Below are positions 38,801-46,965 of a DNA stretch of 64,000 nt, piece after piece. Position numbers and translations under genes: made by a program. Source of the stretch: Lachnospiraceae bacterium (GTDB lineage Bacteria > Bacillota > Clostridia > Lachnospirales > Lachnospiraceae). How positions within the stretch are numbered: position 1 is the stretch's first letter; each line of letters opens with the position of its first letter. The stretch is taken from the NCBI GenBank assembly GCA_022845955.1, contig AP025576.1, positions 6,696,001 through 6,760,000 of the forward strand. Reading direction: 5' to 3'. The notes under the pieces were generated by a model. The model was not told the DNA's origin and did no database searches. It was given only the letters and a program-made list of their open reading frames with translations.

Positions 38801-40776
38801 ACGATTTTACCCTGACGACCACCGGAGGACAGAGTACGGGCGGAGTGAGTTTCTCCGTTCCTTCCGGCAACGGCGTCCTGACCGTGGAAGCAAGCGGAAA
38901 CGTGAAAATCATCGGCGCGGGGACGGTGACGGTGACGGCCAATAAAGACGGTGACAGCACCTATAATCAGGCCACGGCCACGCTGGAACTCACCGTGGCA
39001 CCCCGCGATATTGCCCATGTGACGGTAAACGTCACCGGCGACCGGGTTTATACGGGAAGCCAGCTCCAGCCGGTCTTTGAGGTAAAGGACGGCACGCTCG
39101 CCATCACCACCGGCGACTACACCAACAGCTACGGCCCCAATGTGGACGCGGGGACGGGCGCGGGCAGTATCACGCTCACCGGGCAGCGCAACTATACCGG
39201 CACAAAGCCGGTGAATTTTGATATTGATAAGCGTTCCCTTAACGGTGCGGTCATTACCCTTGAAGCAGGGCCGTTTAAGCAGACAGGCAGCGCGATTGAA
39301 CCGGCGGTGACAGGTGTTGTGGTGGGCAGTATCACGGTTCCGGCGGCGGCGTATGATGTCAGCTATCAGAATAACATAAATGCCGGAGATGCCACCGTTA
39401 CCGTTACGGCCAAAGCGGACGGCAATTTCAGCGGCTCGGCCAGCACCAAATTTACAATTCAGGAACCTGATAAACCGTCTGGCGGCGATTTTTCGTCCAA
39501 CAGCGGCGGAAGCTCCTACTCCGAGCCGGAACCGCAGAGCAGCTACACGGTTGCCGGGGACAGTATCAGCCGGAGCGTTTCCCGCTCCGACCTAAAGAAG
39601 CTGGCCGACAGCGGCAAGAGCCTGACGCTCCGCTGTGATAAGGCCGGTATGACCTTCGACCCTGCGGCGCTGAAAGCGATTCTGGCAGCGGTTCCGTCCA
39701 CGGCTGGAAACATCACCTTTGCCGCCGCTCCCGCCAATCTGGGCGCGTTCCCGGACGCGGCGAAACAGATCGGCGCTCACCCGGTTTATGACTTCACCAT
39801 CAGCTATAAGGATAGCAAGGGGAACCTTGTCACGGTTCCGGTGAACTTCCCCGCTGGCTCGGCTGCTATCACCCTGGCTTACACCCCGGCGGCTGGCGAG
39901 GTCACGGGAAGCCTGTTCATGGTCTATGTGGACGGCAAGGGAGCCGTGACGTGGCTGGACAAATCCAGCTATGATGATGGCTGGATGCTGGCGGAGGTTC
40001 CCCACTTCTCCACCTACGGCGTGGCCTATAAAACGCCGGTGCCGGTGTTTACCGACATCGCGGGCCATTGGGCGAAGCAGGATATTGAGTTTGTGGCGGC
40101 GCGGGGCCTGCTCTCCGGCACGGGGAACGGCCTGTTCTCCCCGGACGGCACCATGACACGGGGCATGTTTGTAACAGCGTTAGGCAGGCTGGCGGGCGTG
40201 AACCCGGACAGCTACAAAACCCGCAACTTCACCGACGTAAAGGCGGACGCCTGCTATGCGGCCTATGTGGAGTGGGCGGCGCAGAAAAACATCGTCAAGG
40301 GAACCGGCGATAAGCTGTTCAGCCCCGACGCGCCGGTGACGCGGGAACAGATGGCGGTGATGATGGTGAACTACGCCGGACAGATGGGCTACTCCATTCC
40401 CACCCCGCTTGCGTCCGTCACCTTCGCGGACAGTAATCAGATCAGCGCGTGGGCGGCAAAGGAAGTCGCCGCCATGCAGCGGGCCGGGATCGTGAGAGGC
40501 AAAGACGGGAACCGCTTCGACCCGCAGGGAAACGCCACCCGCGCGGAAGGTTCGGCGGTGCTGCGCCGGTTTATAGAAGTTATAATTGACCCGGCCGCGG
40601 CTGCCGGCTGGACAAAGAACGATTCCGGCCATTTGCTCTACTACCAGGGCGGTAAGGCTGTCACCGGCTGGAGGGAAATCAGCGGAAAGCGGTACTACTT
40701 TGACGAGAGCGGCATCATGGCTGTGAATACGAAAGTGGACGGCTATGAAGTCGGCCCGGACGGGGCGAGGAGGTAA
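35818..40776 (+). CDS. giant SLH-domain surface protein with GIGGG beta-helix repeats
   Basis: This protein of about 1652 residues starts at ATG 35818 or 35821 after GGAGG. A signal peptide (basic MMIRKRKR, hydrophobic core, cleavage after AMA) directs export. A Thr/Asp-rich region with a Cys-containing CALTEGC motif comes first. Then follows a Gly-rich block (about 455-620) of repeated GAGIGGG/GGTITINGGTVTA turns, typical of a parallel beta-helix. Several Ig-like/MBG-type domains (about 690-1215; TPTGTVTFKEG, YTAEYSGQSGYY) come next, then three SLH domains (about 1409-1590; FTDIAGHWA, FTDVKADACYA, FADSNQISAWA) that anchor to wall polymers. It ends in a choline/glucan-binding-type repeat (GWTKNDSGHLLYYQGGKAVTGW). 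Likely an adhesin or surface-layer protein. Confidence 0.9.
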   Translation: MMIRKRKRLWTLFLSAVLIVTQLPTVAMAENNAPEDGSIASFEELPSGVAVQTVPVGTELSRLNLPDTVTATVYHVTEDTVIPDKVNGGEADREGGLGREDDMEDKSISGNNAGDSSNMDSGEMVTTVTTSTGKISVTWDSEPAYDGDTADTYVFTADVGGYTLSSGAKLPQITVTVSADTAENPTENPNEKPTGEPLPCALTEGCTLEDGHEGECVLAPPANDALVKTITDWTFVDGENLNKGELPLTSVNADNQADFDTVVKMLPMQISAEIKGTENPEILDITRWNCDEYKQDGDNNWPLTGAYTFTAALPDGYTCDPLPTVKVLLGGVNLYAANEYDGLTITGGAVMKNIDGQIKLTEDNGNYTISSTWNGTLTDVSYSNKKAVITVPSGVTANVTLNGAAIDASGTEGACAFAVEAGGTANITLSGTNTLTSGFERAGLEVPENAAVTIDGDGSLEATGGIGGAGIGGGSSGAGGTITINGGTVNATGGNSGAGIGGGTYGAGGTITINGGTVTANGGGIGGGGAGIGGGSGGIGSGGDGGTIEINGGTVIATSDAGGAGIGGGYGYDAYGGSGGSITISGGTVTATGNYGGAGIGGGASRGGDGGGGGTVIISGTNTVVTAISTDNSDGGYDVGGGGGSGYYDDGDGGSLSVTDGATLEMTNTGTNVTNPVYIGCTIKDKNGTKHHPLVSPTLTLKANPSDSLTLSGDGKVTLTATLSGAFPDNSGKNIKFTMSNYSPITQTTDSSGAAVYTITAPPQGTYTFGASFAGDRQNNSVTAAEISGYTVNLGTQAALTLNGLGSAYTYGCEAFSLSTSGGSGSGAVSYTSSDSSVASVTGDTVTILKAGTFTITATKDGDSSYAEATVTSPEVTVGEATPNVSLSATGGSTTSDPITLTATVSKVGTGATPTGTVTFKEGQRTLGNGLLDSDGKVACVIGNTSMGSHTYTAEYSGQSGYYKGTSVTHTIGVGLTDQTGFAITDPGAKTYGDNDFTLTTTGGQSTGGVSFSVPSGNGVLTVEASGNVKIIGAGTVTVTANKDGDSTYNQATATLELTVAPRDIAHVTVNVTGDRVYTGSQLQPVFEVKDGTLAITTGDYTNSYGPNVDAGTGAGSITLTGQRNYTGTKPVNFDIDKRSLNGAVITLEAGPFKQTGSAIEPAVTGVVVGSITVPAAAYDVSYQNNINAGDATVTVTAKADGNFSGSASTKFTIQEPDKPSGGDFSSNSGGSSYSEPEPQSSYTVAGDSISRSVSRSDLKKLADSGKSLTLRCDKAGMTFDPAALKAILAAVPSTAGNITFAAAPANLGAFPDAAKQIGAHPVYDFTISYKDSKGNLVTVPVNFPAGSAAITLAYTPAAGEVTGSLFMVYVDGKGAVTWLDKSSYDDGWMLAEVPHFSTYGVAYKTPVPVFTDIAGHWAKQDIEFVAARGLLSGTGNGLFSPDGTMTRGMFVTALGRLAGVNPDSYKTRNFTDVKADACYAAYVEWAAQKNIVKGTGDKLFSPDAPVTREQMAVMMVNYAGQMGYSIPTPLASVTFADSNQISAWAAKEVAAMQRAGIVRGKDGNRFDPQGNATRAEGSAVLRRFIEVIIDPAAAAGWTKNDSGHLLYYQGGKAVTGWREISGKRYYFDESGIMAVNTKVDGYEVGPDGARR
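37195..37660 (+). repeat. GC-rich tandem coding repeats in the SLH protein
   Basis: Imperfect direct repeats of roughly 75-110 bp code for T-G-G-x-G-G-A-G-I-G-G-G then GGTITINGGTV. Some stretches, such as the one coding GAGGTITINGG, are nearly identical in neighbouring copies. This allows copy-number change by slippage or recombination. Confidence 0.8.
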
Positions 40777-40960
40777 TTTCCCACTGCATTAAGCATCCGC
40801 TTTAAGAAAGCCGTGCTGCAATTGGCTCCTGTTTTATCCCCATCCTTCAGGTATGCTTGTACTTCGTCCGGTTCCGCGGCGGTCTCTGCACTGATAGAAA
40901 TCGTGATCTGATAAATACCGTTTGCTCCAACTATCCGGCCAGCCGCGGTTCGCTCCTCCT
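40777..40960 (-). pseudogene. possible gene remnant between SLH gene and hybrid kinase
   Basis: On the minus strand a frame without start reads ANGIYQITISISAETAAEP, then a charged stretch and TAFLKRMLNAVGNYL, continuing open across the end of the SLH gene. The composition looks protein-like and an AAGGAGGAG lies just upstream, but no ATG, GTG or TTG in frame was found. It could be the truncated 3' part of an older gene cut when the SLH block arrived. Otherwise the 195-bp gap holds nothing recognisable. Confidence 0.25.
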
Positions 40961-40971
40961 TTTTAAGGCAT

Positions 40972-43926
40972 CTATAACAGGCTGCCTATGGTATCAAGCA
41001 GTTTCTTCCGTTCAATCGGTTTGGAAATGTGGGCGTTCATGCCCGCGCGCAGCGCGTCACGCACATCTTCGGCAAACGCGTTTGCAGTCATTGCCACGAT
41101 GGGCAGGGCGGAGACGTCGGAGCGATCAAGCTTCCTTATTTCCCGTGTCGCTTCGTATCCATCCATCCGGGGCATCTGGATATCCATCAGGATGATGTTA
41201 TAGTAACCTTCAGGGGAGTCTGCCACCATTTGAAGGGCCTCTTCCCCATTGCATGCGGTCTCAGGCTCTATTTGGGTGGGCTTCAGCATTTCCAGGGCTA
41301 TCTCGCGGTTCAGTTCATTATCTTCGGCCAACAGCAGCCGTTTTCCCTTAAAGGAACAGGACGTCCTGTCTTTTCCCAGGCCGGAGGAATCCGGCAGGGA
41401 GCGGGTATCCGTATCCTGTGCCGGAAGCGCTTCGTTCCGGAGGAGGGCTACGGTAACGGTAAAGACAGAGCCGTTTCCGGGCGTGCTTTCAATCTGGATA
41501 TCTCCGTTCATCATGTCAATGATATTTTTGGTTATAGCCATTCCCAGCCCGGTACCTGTTATTTGTTCCACGTCATTCTCCCGGGAGCGTTCAAACGGGG
41601 TGAAGATTCTTGTCAGGAATTCCGGGGTCATCCCGATTCCCGTATCCGCACACCGGAAACCGTAGCTTGCGTACCCCCGGTTCACGGCATCCTCCTGCCA
41701 TACATCGATCTCTACCCTGCCGCCCGGCGGCGTATATTTTATGGCGTTGCTTATAATGTTTACGTAGATCTGACGCAGGCGCAGGGGATCTCCCATCACG
41801 GTGTCTTGGGAATGGACAGGAATATGGACTTCCAGCGCCATCTGTTTTTCTTCTGCCTGGGGCCGCATCAGCTCTGCCACTTCACTAATCAGCCGGTAAT
41901 AAGAGAATACTTCTTCTTTGAGCGCAAATTTACCGCTTTCGATTTTGGATATATCCAGAATATCATTGATCAGGCTCAGCAGGTGGTTGCTGGACAGGCT
42001 GATTTTATTCAGACAGTCCTCAATACGCGCCCTATCGTCCAAATGTTCCCGGGCTATGTCGGTCATACCGATAATCCCATTCATTGGGGTGCGGATATCA
42101 TGGCTCATGTTGGACAGGAAATTACTTTTCGCCTCATTGGCGGACCGGGCTGTATCCAGAGCGCTCTGCAGTGCCTGTCTCTGCTGTTCCTCCTCATACT
42201 TCTGTTCATCAATACAGCGGGCGAGGAAAATAGCAAGGCGATCCTCGGTATATGGATTATCCACATGAATGAGCTGCACCAGCACCCAGTGATACTGTCC
42301 GTCATCCAAAAGGAGCCGGCACTGGGCGAATACTTCGGAGGATCGGGAGTCCGGCGCCTGCATGACGTGTTCCGGCGTGAAACGCACGCGGAACCGCTCT
42401 TTATAGTCCGGATGAAGCCTGCCGTCCATATACTCCAAAAGGGAGGAATAGCTGCCATACCCCTGAAGCTCTTCCAGAAATCCGGGGGCCGCATAGATGC
42501 TTTTTTGTGCATCCATACTCAGGTTTACACTGAGAATTACCGCATGGGTATCGGAAATGGCCCGGATCAGCGTACTGCGTTCCAGAAGCTTCTCCCTCTT
42601 TTCCTCTTCCTGGGCCAGCTTTTCTGAGGTGATATCGTGGAAGGTGGCAATGAGGATTGTCTCCCCTTCTTCATCCAGCATTTTTTCTATAATGCCCGAG
42701 GCCCAGAAGTAGGTGCCGTCCAGCCGGCTGAAACGGCTGACATAGGTGATTTTCCGTTCCGTTTCCATAGCCTCCTGGAAAAAGCGCCGTGTCTCCTCCC
42801 AATCCTCCGGATGGATCCATTCGCTGAGATATTTCCCGGTAAGGGCCTCCTGGGAGGCCTCCCGGGGAAAATTCAGCAGACGCAGGCCTTCCTGGTTTAT
42901 CTGAAGGAAACGCAGCGGAATATCCCGGGAAACCAGGGCGACGCCTTCGGGAACCGCATTGTACAGGCGGTCAATATAGGATGCCTGGGTACGCAGCCTT
43001 CTATGTGCCTTTTTCATTTGCAGGATATAGACAAGCGCCAGCAGGATAATGGCCAAAGAAATAGCCCCTACAAAAAGGAACGTCCTCCGCAATATATCAT
43101 TTGTCTGGGCTCTTACCACATTTTCCGGAATCATGGACAGTAGATACCAGTCCGATAACCCTTTCATGGGAACATAACAGAAAACCATACCGGTGTCCCC
43201 ATAGGCAAAAACAGCCCAGCCGCTTTTTCCGTCAAGAAGAGAGCGGCGGAATTCTTCCAGGGCACCGCTGTCATTTTTATCACGGGGAAGCATATCGAAT
43301 ATATTTTTTACCGTTTTGTTGCTGCCGGGGTGAGGGGAACGGATCAGGATTTCTCCTTCCGCATCCACTATGTAAGAAAAACCGGCGCCATTATAAAAGG
43401 ACAAACTGAATTCATCCGCTATGGCTGCGACCGTGTATTCCTTCACCAGATAACTGACACTGCCGTCGGCAAACCGGACTTTCAAATACAGATTAAATAC
43501 ATTGACTCCGGTTGCACTGCTGATGTGGGGAGCGATCACGCCGGTATCCCCGCTGAACTGATCCGGCAGATTCTGGTCCGCACCGTCATACTCCGGCACA
43601 CAGGTGCCGTCGGGAAAATAAAGCCGGACGCCCTGCTCGGCAACCGAAAATGCCTCTATGACTTCTCCGGCTGAACCGATCTTATCAGCCGGCAGGCTCT
43701 CCAGATAATCCTTCACCGCATAAACCGATTCAAAATCTTCTCTTAACTGTATTTCCAGAGCGTTCTCACCCTGACTGGTGCTCTCTGTAATCGCACGCAG
43801 AGACTGCTCCCACAGCTGTTCCCTCACTTCATTTATAAAAGCGAATGTGAGCGCTGCCAGCAAAATACCTACCCCGGCGGCGGCAAAAAGGAACCATCTT
43901 CTTGCCCGCGTCTCATTCTTTTTCAT
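40972..43926 (-). CDS. hybrid sensor histidine kinase / response regulator
   Basis: Start ATG 43926 with GGGAGGAG, overlapping the upstream lipoprotein stop by 4 bp (ATGA). The protein of about 984 residues has an N-terminal membrane helix, a dCache-like extracellular domain (about 40-280), a second helix (about 283-305), a PAS domain with PAC-like end (about 315-440), another PAS-like region, HisKA with SHDIRTPMNGI, HATPase_c (NAIKYTPPGG, DTGIGM, GTGLGMAI) and a C-terminal receiver with phosphoacceptor Asp in ILMDIQMPRMDG. There is no DNA-binding output or HPt domain, so a partner elsewhere must take the phosphate. The coupled lipoprotein may deliver the signal. Confidence 0.93.
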   Translation of the reverse strand: MKKNETRARRWFLFAAAGVGILLAALTFAFINEVREQLWEQSLRAITESTSQGENALEIQLREDFESVYAVKDYLESLPADKIGSAGEVIEAFSVAEQGVRLYFPDGTCVPEYDGADQNLPDQFSGDTGVIAPHISSATGVNVFNLYLKVRFADGSVSYLVKEYTVAAIADEFSLSFYNGAGFSYIVDAEGEILIRSPHPGSNKTVKNIFDMLPRDKNDSGALEEFRRSLLDGKSGWAVFAYGDTGMVFCYVPMKGLSDWYLLSMIPENVVRAQTNDILRRTFLFVGAISLAIILLALVYILQMKKAHRRLRTQASYIDRLYNAVPEGVALVSRDIPLRFLQINQEGLRLLNFPREASQEALTGKYLSEWIHPEDWEETRRFFQEAMETERKITYVSRFSRLDGTYFWASGIIEKMLDEEGETILIATFHDITSEKLAQEEEKREKLLERSTLIRAISDTHAVILSVNLSMDAQKSIYAAPGFLEELQGYGSYSSLLEYMDGRLHPDYKERFRVRFTPEHVMQAPDSRSSEVFAQCRLLLDDGQYHWVLVQLIHVDNPYTEDRLAIFLARCIDEQKYEEEQQRQALQSALDTARSANEAKSNFLSNMSHDIRTPMNGIIGMTDIAREHLDDRARIEDCLNKISLSSNHLLSLINDILDISKIESGKFALKEEVFSYYRLISEVAELMRPQAEEKQMALEVHIPVHSQDTVMGDPLRLRQIYVNIISNAIKYTPPGGRVEIDVWQEDAVNRGYASYGFRCADTGIGMTPEFLTRIFTPFERSRENDVEQITGTGLGMAITKNIIDMMNGDIQIESTPGNGSVFTVTVALLRNEALPAQDTDTRSLPDSSGLGKDRTSCSFKGKRLLLAEDNELNREIALEMLKPTQIEPETACNGEEALQMVADSPEGYYNIILMDIQMPRMDGYEATREIRKLDRSDVSALPIVAMTANAFAEDVRDALRAGMNAHISKPIERKKLLDTIGSLL

Positions 43927-45206
43927 TGTTGTTCTCCTCCCGCTGCCAGCTGTCCGTCGAGCCACGCCAGAACCCCGGAAAGATCATCACCGGATAGCAG
44001 CTTCACGGAACAGTCTGCGGTGAGATCCCATATCGGCATCTGTAAAGCGCTGTCGGAGCCTATTACTGTTTTCCCCTCCTGATACGTATCGATGAGCGGC
44101 TGTATTTCCTCACAGGATGCAGGCTCCCCTCCGTTCAACGGACTGAAGGAGCATTGGTTATCCGCAAACTTTCCGATATTTTCCCGTGTGGTGAAGAATT
44201 CCACAAACCGCTCCGCCTCTTCCTTGTAACGGCTGTCCTGGTTCACCGCAATCCGGGTATCCGCATTAATCACCAGAACCGCTCCCTCCTCCAGGACAGG
44301 GTAGGGGACCACGGTAAAGGAAAAGCCGGGATCCATAGCCTTCACACGGTCGGCGGCCCAGCCGCCTGTCAGCATAAACGGGGTATTTCCTTCTGCAAAA
44401 AGTGCCAGATCATCAGAAGTTTTTTTCGTATTCAGGGCTTCCTCTGCATTGATATATCCTTTTTCCAGAAATTCTTCCGCTATGGAAAACCCATCCTCCA
44501 GACAGGATCCCAGGGATTCCTCCCCTTTATTAATCCTGTCGAAAACCTCCTTCTGCGTCCCTTCCTGATACATCGAATAAAAGCTGCGGCCGATCGCCAG
44601 GGTTTTCAGGGAAATATCGTTGTTGGCGATAACAGGTGTGATTCCCTGATCCACAAAATAATCACATATCTGTTCCCATTCCGGAAGGGTTTGGGGTATT
44701 TTCTGTCCATGCTCCTTCAGGAGATCCTGATTGCAGTATAATCCAAATGCGGAAACCGTGGTGGGCACCCAATAGATTTTCCCGTCTTTATCCATCTGAT
44801 CCATGACACGGACGGAAAAATCCGGCAGTGTTTCCAGACCGGACAGCTCCATAAGCTTTCCTTCCTCTTCCAGCTCCAGCGCCGTATCATGGTTTACCAT
44901 AAAAATATCGTCCCCGTTTCCGGTATTCATCCGTTTCATAAGGGCATCATAATAATCATTTCCCTTCAGGCTTTCGTAGGAAATGCGTATATCCGGATTC
45001 TCTTCCATAAAGGTAGTCAGGATTTCCTCGATAACCACTACATTTTCCGGTTCATATTTATTTCCGAAGAAGGTGAGTTCCACCCGGGGTTCGGTATTCT
45101 CCGTATAGATCTCCACTTTGCCCCTTCCGCTGCAGCCGGCCGCTAAAAGTGCCGGAAGCAAGAATAGTGCCATCCCTTTTTTCCAGTTAATCCCTTTGTC
45201 TTTCAT
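43923..45206 (-). CDS. orphan binding lipoprotein coupled to the hybrid kinase
   Basis: This 427-residue SBP_bac_1-type lipoprotein has a signal with lipobox LLAAGC. The body has CUT1 binding-protein motifs (NPDIRISYESLKGNDYYDALMKRMNTG; WVPTTVSAFGLYCNQDLLKEHG; FMLTGGWAADRVK). It has no permease neighbours and its stop overlaps the start of the hybrid kinase by 4 bp. A sensory role, presenting a bound ligand to the kinase's extracellular domain, is inferred from this coupling. The RBS (GGAAAG) is weak and rather distant. Confidence 0.88.
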   Translation of the reverse strand: MKDKGINWKKGMALFLLPALLAAGCSGRGKVEIYTENTEPRVELTFFGNKYEPENVVVIEEILTTFMEENPDIRISYESLKGNDYYDALMKRMNTGNGDDIFMVNHDTALELEEEGKLMELSGLETLPDFSVRVMDQMDKDGKIYWVPTTVSAFGLYCNQDLLKEHGQKIPQTLPEWEQICDYFVDQGITPVIANNDISLKTLAIGRSFYSMYQEGTQKEVFDRINKGEESLGSCLEDGFSIAEEFLEKGYINAEEALNTKKTSDDLALFAEGNTPFMLTGGWAADRVKAMDPGFSFTVVPYPVLEEGAVLVINADTRIAVNQDSRYKEEAERFVEFFTTRENIGKFADNQCSFSPLNGGEPASCEEIQPLIDTYQEGKTVIGSDSALQMPIWDLTADCSVKLLSGDDLSGVLAWLDGQLAAGGEQQ

Positions 45207-45309
45207 ACCATATATCTTTCCGGCAAATGTTTTATCAGAAGCATTTAGCCTATTAAATCTATAAAGCTATTGTAACAGAAAAACAGCGGTATTAAAAGCA
45301 AACTTTCTA

Positions 45310-46749
45310 TTAATGATGCTTCCAGACATGGCTGGGCTGGGCACGGTACGTGGGGTAACGGAACAGCAGGGTTTTCAGTGCGGCCCAGTTAAACGGGAAA
45401 AGAGGCCAGAAGTAACTGGATCCGCCGAATGTGGGGGTGGTAATGACGGACAGCAGTACGAGGATCAGCCCTCCCAGGAAACCCCACAGATGGAAAACAG
45501 CGGTCATAACAATAATAAATATGCGGTAAACCCGGATGGCATCCCCGAATTCCATGCTGGAAAGCGAAAGGCTGGTAAGAAGGGTGATGGCTCCGTAAAA
45601 TAATACCTCCACCGTCGCCCAGTTCAAACTGACCGCAATATCGCCGATAATAAGTCCGCCCACCACGGACAGGGAACCGGAAAAACGGCTGGAGCTCAGA
45701 GAAGCGGAATTTTTAAAAAGATCCAGGCCGAATTCCACCACAAGCACATAGAAAATCAGGGTGGGAGCCGGCCACCTGCCGGTGGAAAGCAGCTGCCATT
45801 CATCGGAAAGATGGGGATAATATGCGGTTATCAGCAAAAAGAGGGGCATCAGGAGCAGGCTGATAAAAATACAGCCGAAGCGTACCAGCCGGAAGTAATT
45901 CCCCACCACAGGGCTTTTGTAATAGTCCTCCGGACTCTGGGTAAACTGGAATATGGTGCAGGGCAGGATCAGCACCTCCGGGGAATTGTCCACAATAAGC
46001 AGCAGATGCCCTTCCATCAGAAAGCTGCAGGCCACATCCGGCCGTTCGGTCCTGTGCACGCTGGGCAGGGGATTATACCATCTTTTACGCACCAGAAGCT
46101 CTTCCAGGCTTTTGGTGCCCATGGTGAGGCCGGTCACCTGCAGGCTGTCCAGTTTTGCCCGCAGGGACTCCAGGAGGTCCTCATTTACGGAATCCTTCAT
46201 ATATGCGATTGCCACATCCGTCTTGCTTTCCGAACCCACGCTTTTCACTTCAAAGGTGAGCTGCGGGGAACGGATCCTGCGCCGTATCAGATTGGTATTA
46301 AACAGCATGGTTTCCACAAAACCATCCCTGGCCCCCCGGGTAACCTTTTCCGTATCCGGCTCCCCTATGCTTCTGGCAGGATAGGTACGTACATCGATAA
46401 TGATGGCCTGGTCAAAGCCGTCAATCAGCAGGACGGAAGGCCCGCTGAGGACATTTTTGACGATTTCTTCCCAGTCCTGCGTTAGGGTTGCCTGGGCATA
46501 GCCGATTTTGGCATTCATATAATGCCGGATATCTTCGATGCAGGAGTCTTTCATATAAAGAGGATTCTGGAGATCCGAAAAAATCTGCTGCAGAATTTCC
46601 GTCCTGCAGAAGCCATTAATGCCGATCCAATAGCCTCTTGTATCTCCCAGGAACAAATCCCTGGTTATGAGGTCGAAGCTGATTCCAATAGGCAGAATCT
46701 CCTTCGCTGTCTGTATGTTGGTATCAATCTGTGAGGAAAGCCTTCTCAT
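45310..46749 (-). CDS. GerA/SpoVAF-family spore germination protein
   Basis: The start is ATG 46749 with GGGAGAAAG; the frame stays open to 47004, but that extension is Cys-rich, AT-rich and covers the trxA promoter, so it is not counted. The 479-residue product has the soluble N-terminal GerA domain (SFDLITRDLFLG; SVLLIDGFDQAIIIDVRTYPARSIGEPDTEKVTRGARDGFVET is the family core) and about five membrane helices from about 285, ending in FGGSSYFWPLFPFNW. The family forms germinant receptors (GerA-GerB-GerC) or SpoVAF complexes. Here it stands alone with no GerB, GerC or spoVA gene. Probably made in the forespore. Confidence 0.9.
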   Translation of the reverse strand: MRRLSSQIDTNIQTAKEILPIGISFDLITRDLFLGDTRGYWIGINGFCRTEILQQIFSDLQNPLYMKDSCIEDIRHYMNAKIGYAQATLTQDWEEIVKNVLSGPSVLLIDGFDQAIIIDVRTYPARSIGEPDTEKVTRGARDGFVETMLFNTNLIRRRIRSPQLTFEVKSVGSESKTDVAIAYMKDSVNEDLLESLRAKLDSLQVTGLTMGTKSLEELLVRKRWYNPLPSVHRTERPDVACSFLMEGHLLLIVDNSPEVLILPCTIFQFTQSPEDYYKSPVVGNYFRLVRFGCIFISLLLMPLFLLITAYYPHLSDEWQLLSTGRWPAPTLIFYVLVVEFGLDLFKNSASLSSSRFSGSLSVVGGLIIGDIAVSLNWATVEVLFYGAITLLTSLSLSSMEFGDAIRVYRIFIIVMTAVFHLWGFLGGLILVLLSVITTPTFGGSSYFWPLFPFNWAALKTLLFRYPTYRAQPSHVWKHH

Positions 46750-46860
46750 AATCTTTCTCCCTCTGTCCTTCAGGCGGACAACCTGTTTTTCAGGATCTTT
46801 TTCATGATAGTATGTGCCGGCATTAAAATCCCTATTCTTATAAAAATTTTTAATTTCCTC

Positions 46861-46923
46861 TTGACAATCATTTCTGTAAACATTATAGTTACAGTATAAA
46901 CTGTAATCACAATTTTTACAGAA
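46861..46923 (+). promoter_or_regulatory. trxA promoter with nested double palindrome operator
   Basis: The promoter has perfect TTGACA at 46861-46866, a 17-bp spacer and TATAGT at 46884-46889. The inner palindrome TTACAGT-ATAA-ACTGTAA (46889-46906) and outer arms TTCTGTAAA (46872-46880) / TTTACAGAA (46915-46923) share the same centre, 46897.5, giving four CTGTAA half-sites. The array covers the spacer, -10 and predicted start (near 46896), so a bound regulator would block RNA polymerase. The cognate protein is not in the window as far as I can tell. Confidence 0.8.
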
Positions 46924-46965
46924 TAAAATCATACAAACACAACAAAAGATAAGGAGGATATTCAT

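Noticed and set aside
41029..42627. 532-codon plus-strand frame
   Set aside because: It is antisense to the hybrid kinase. The HisKA, ATPase and receiver motifs on the minus strand are decisive.
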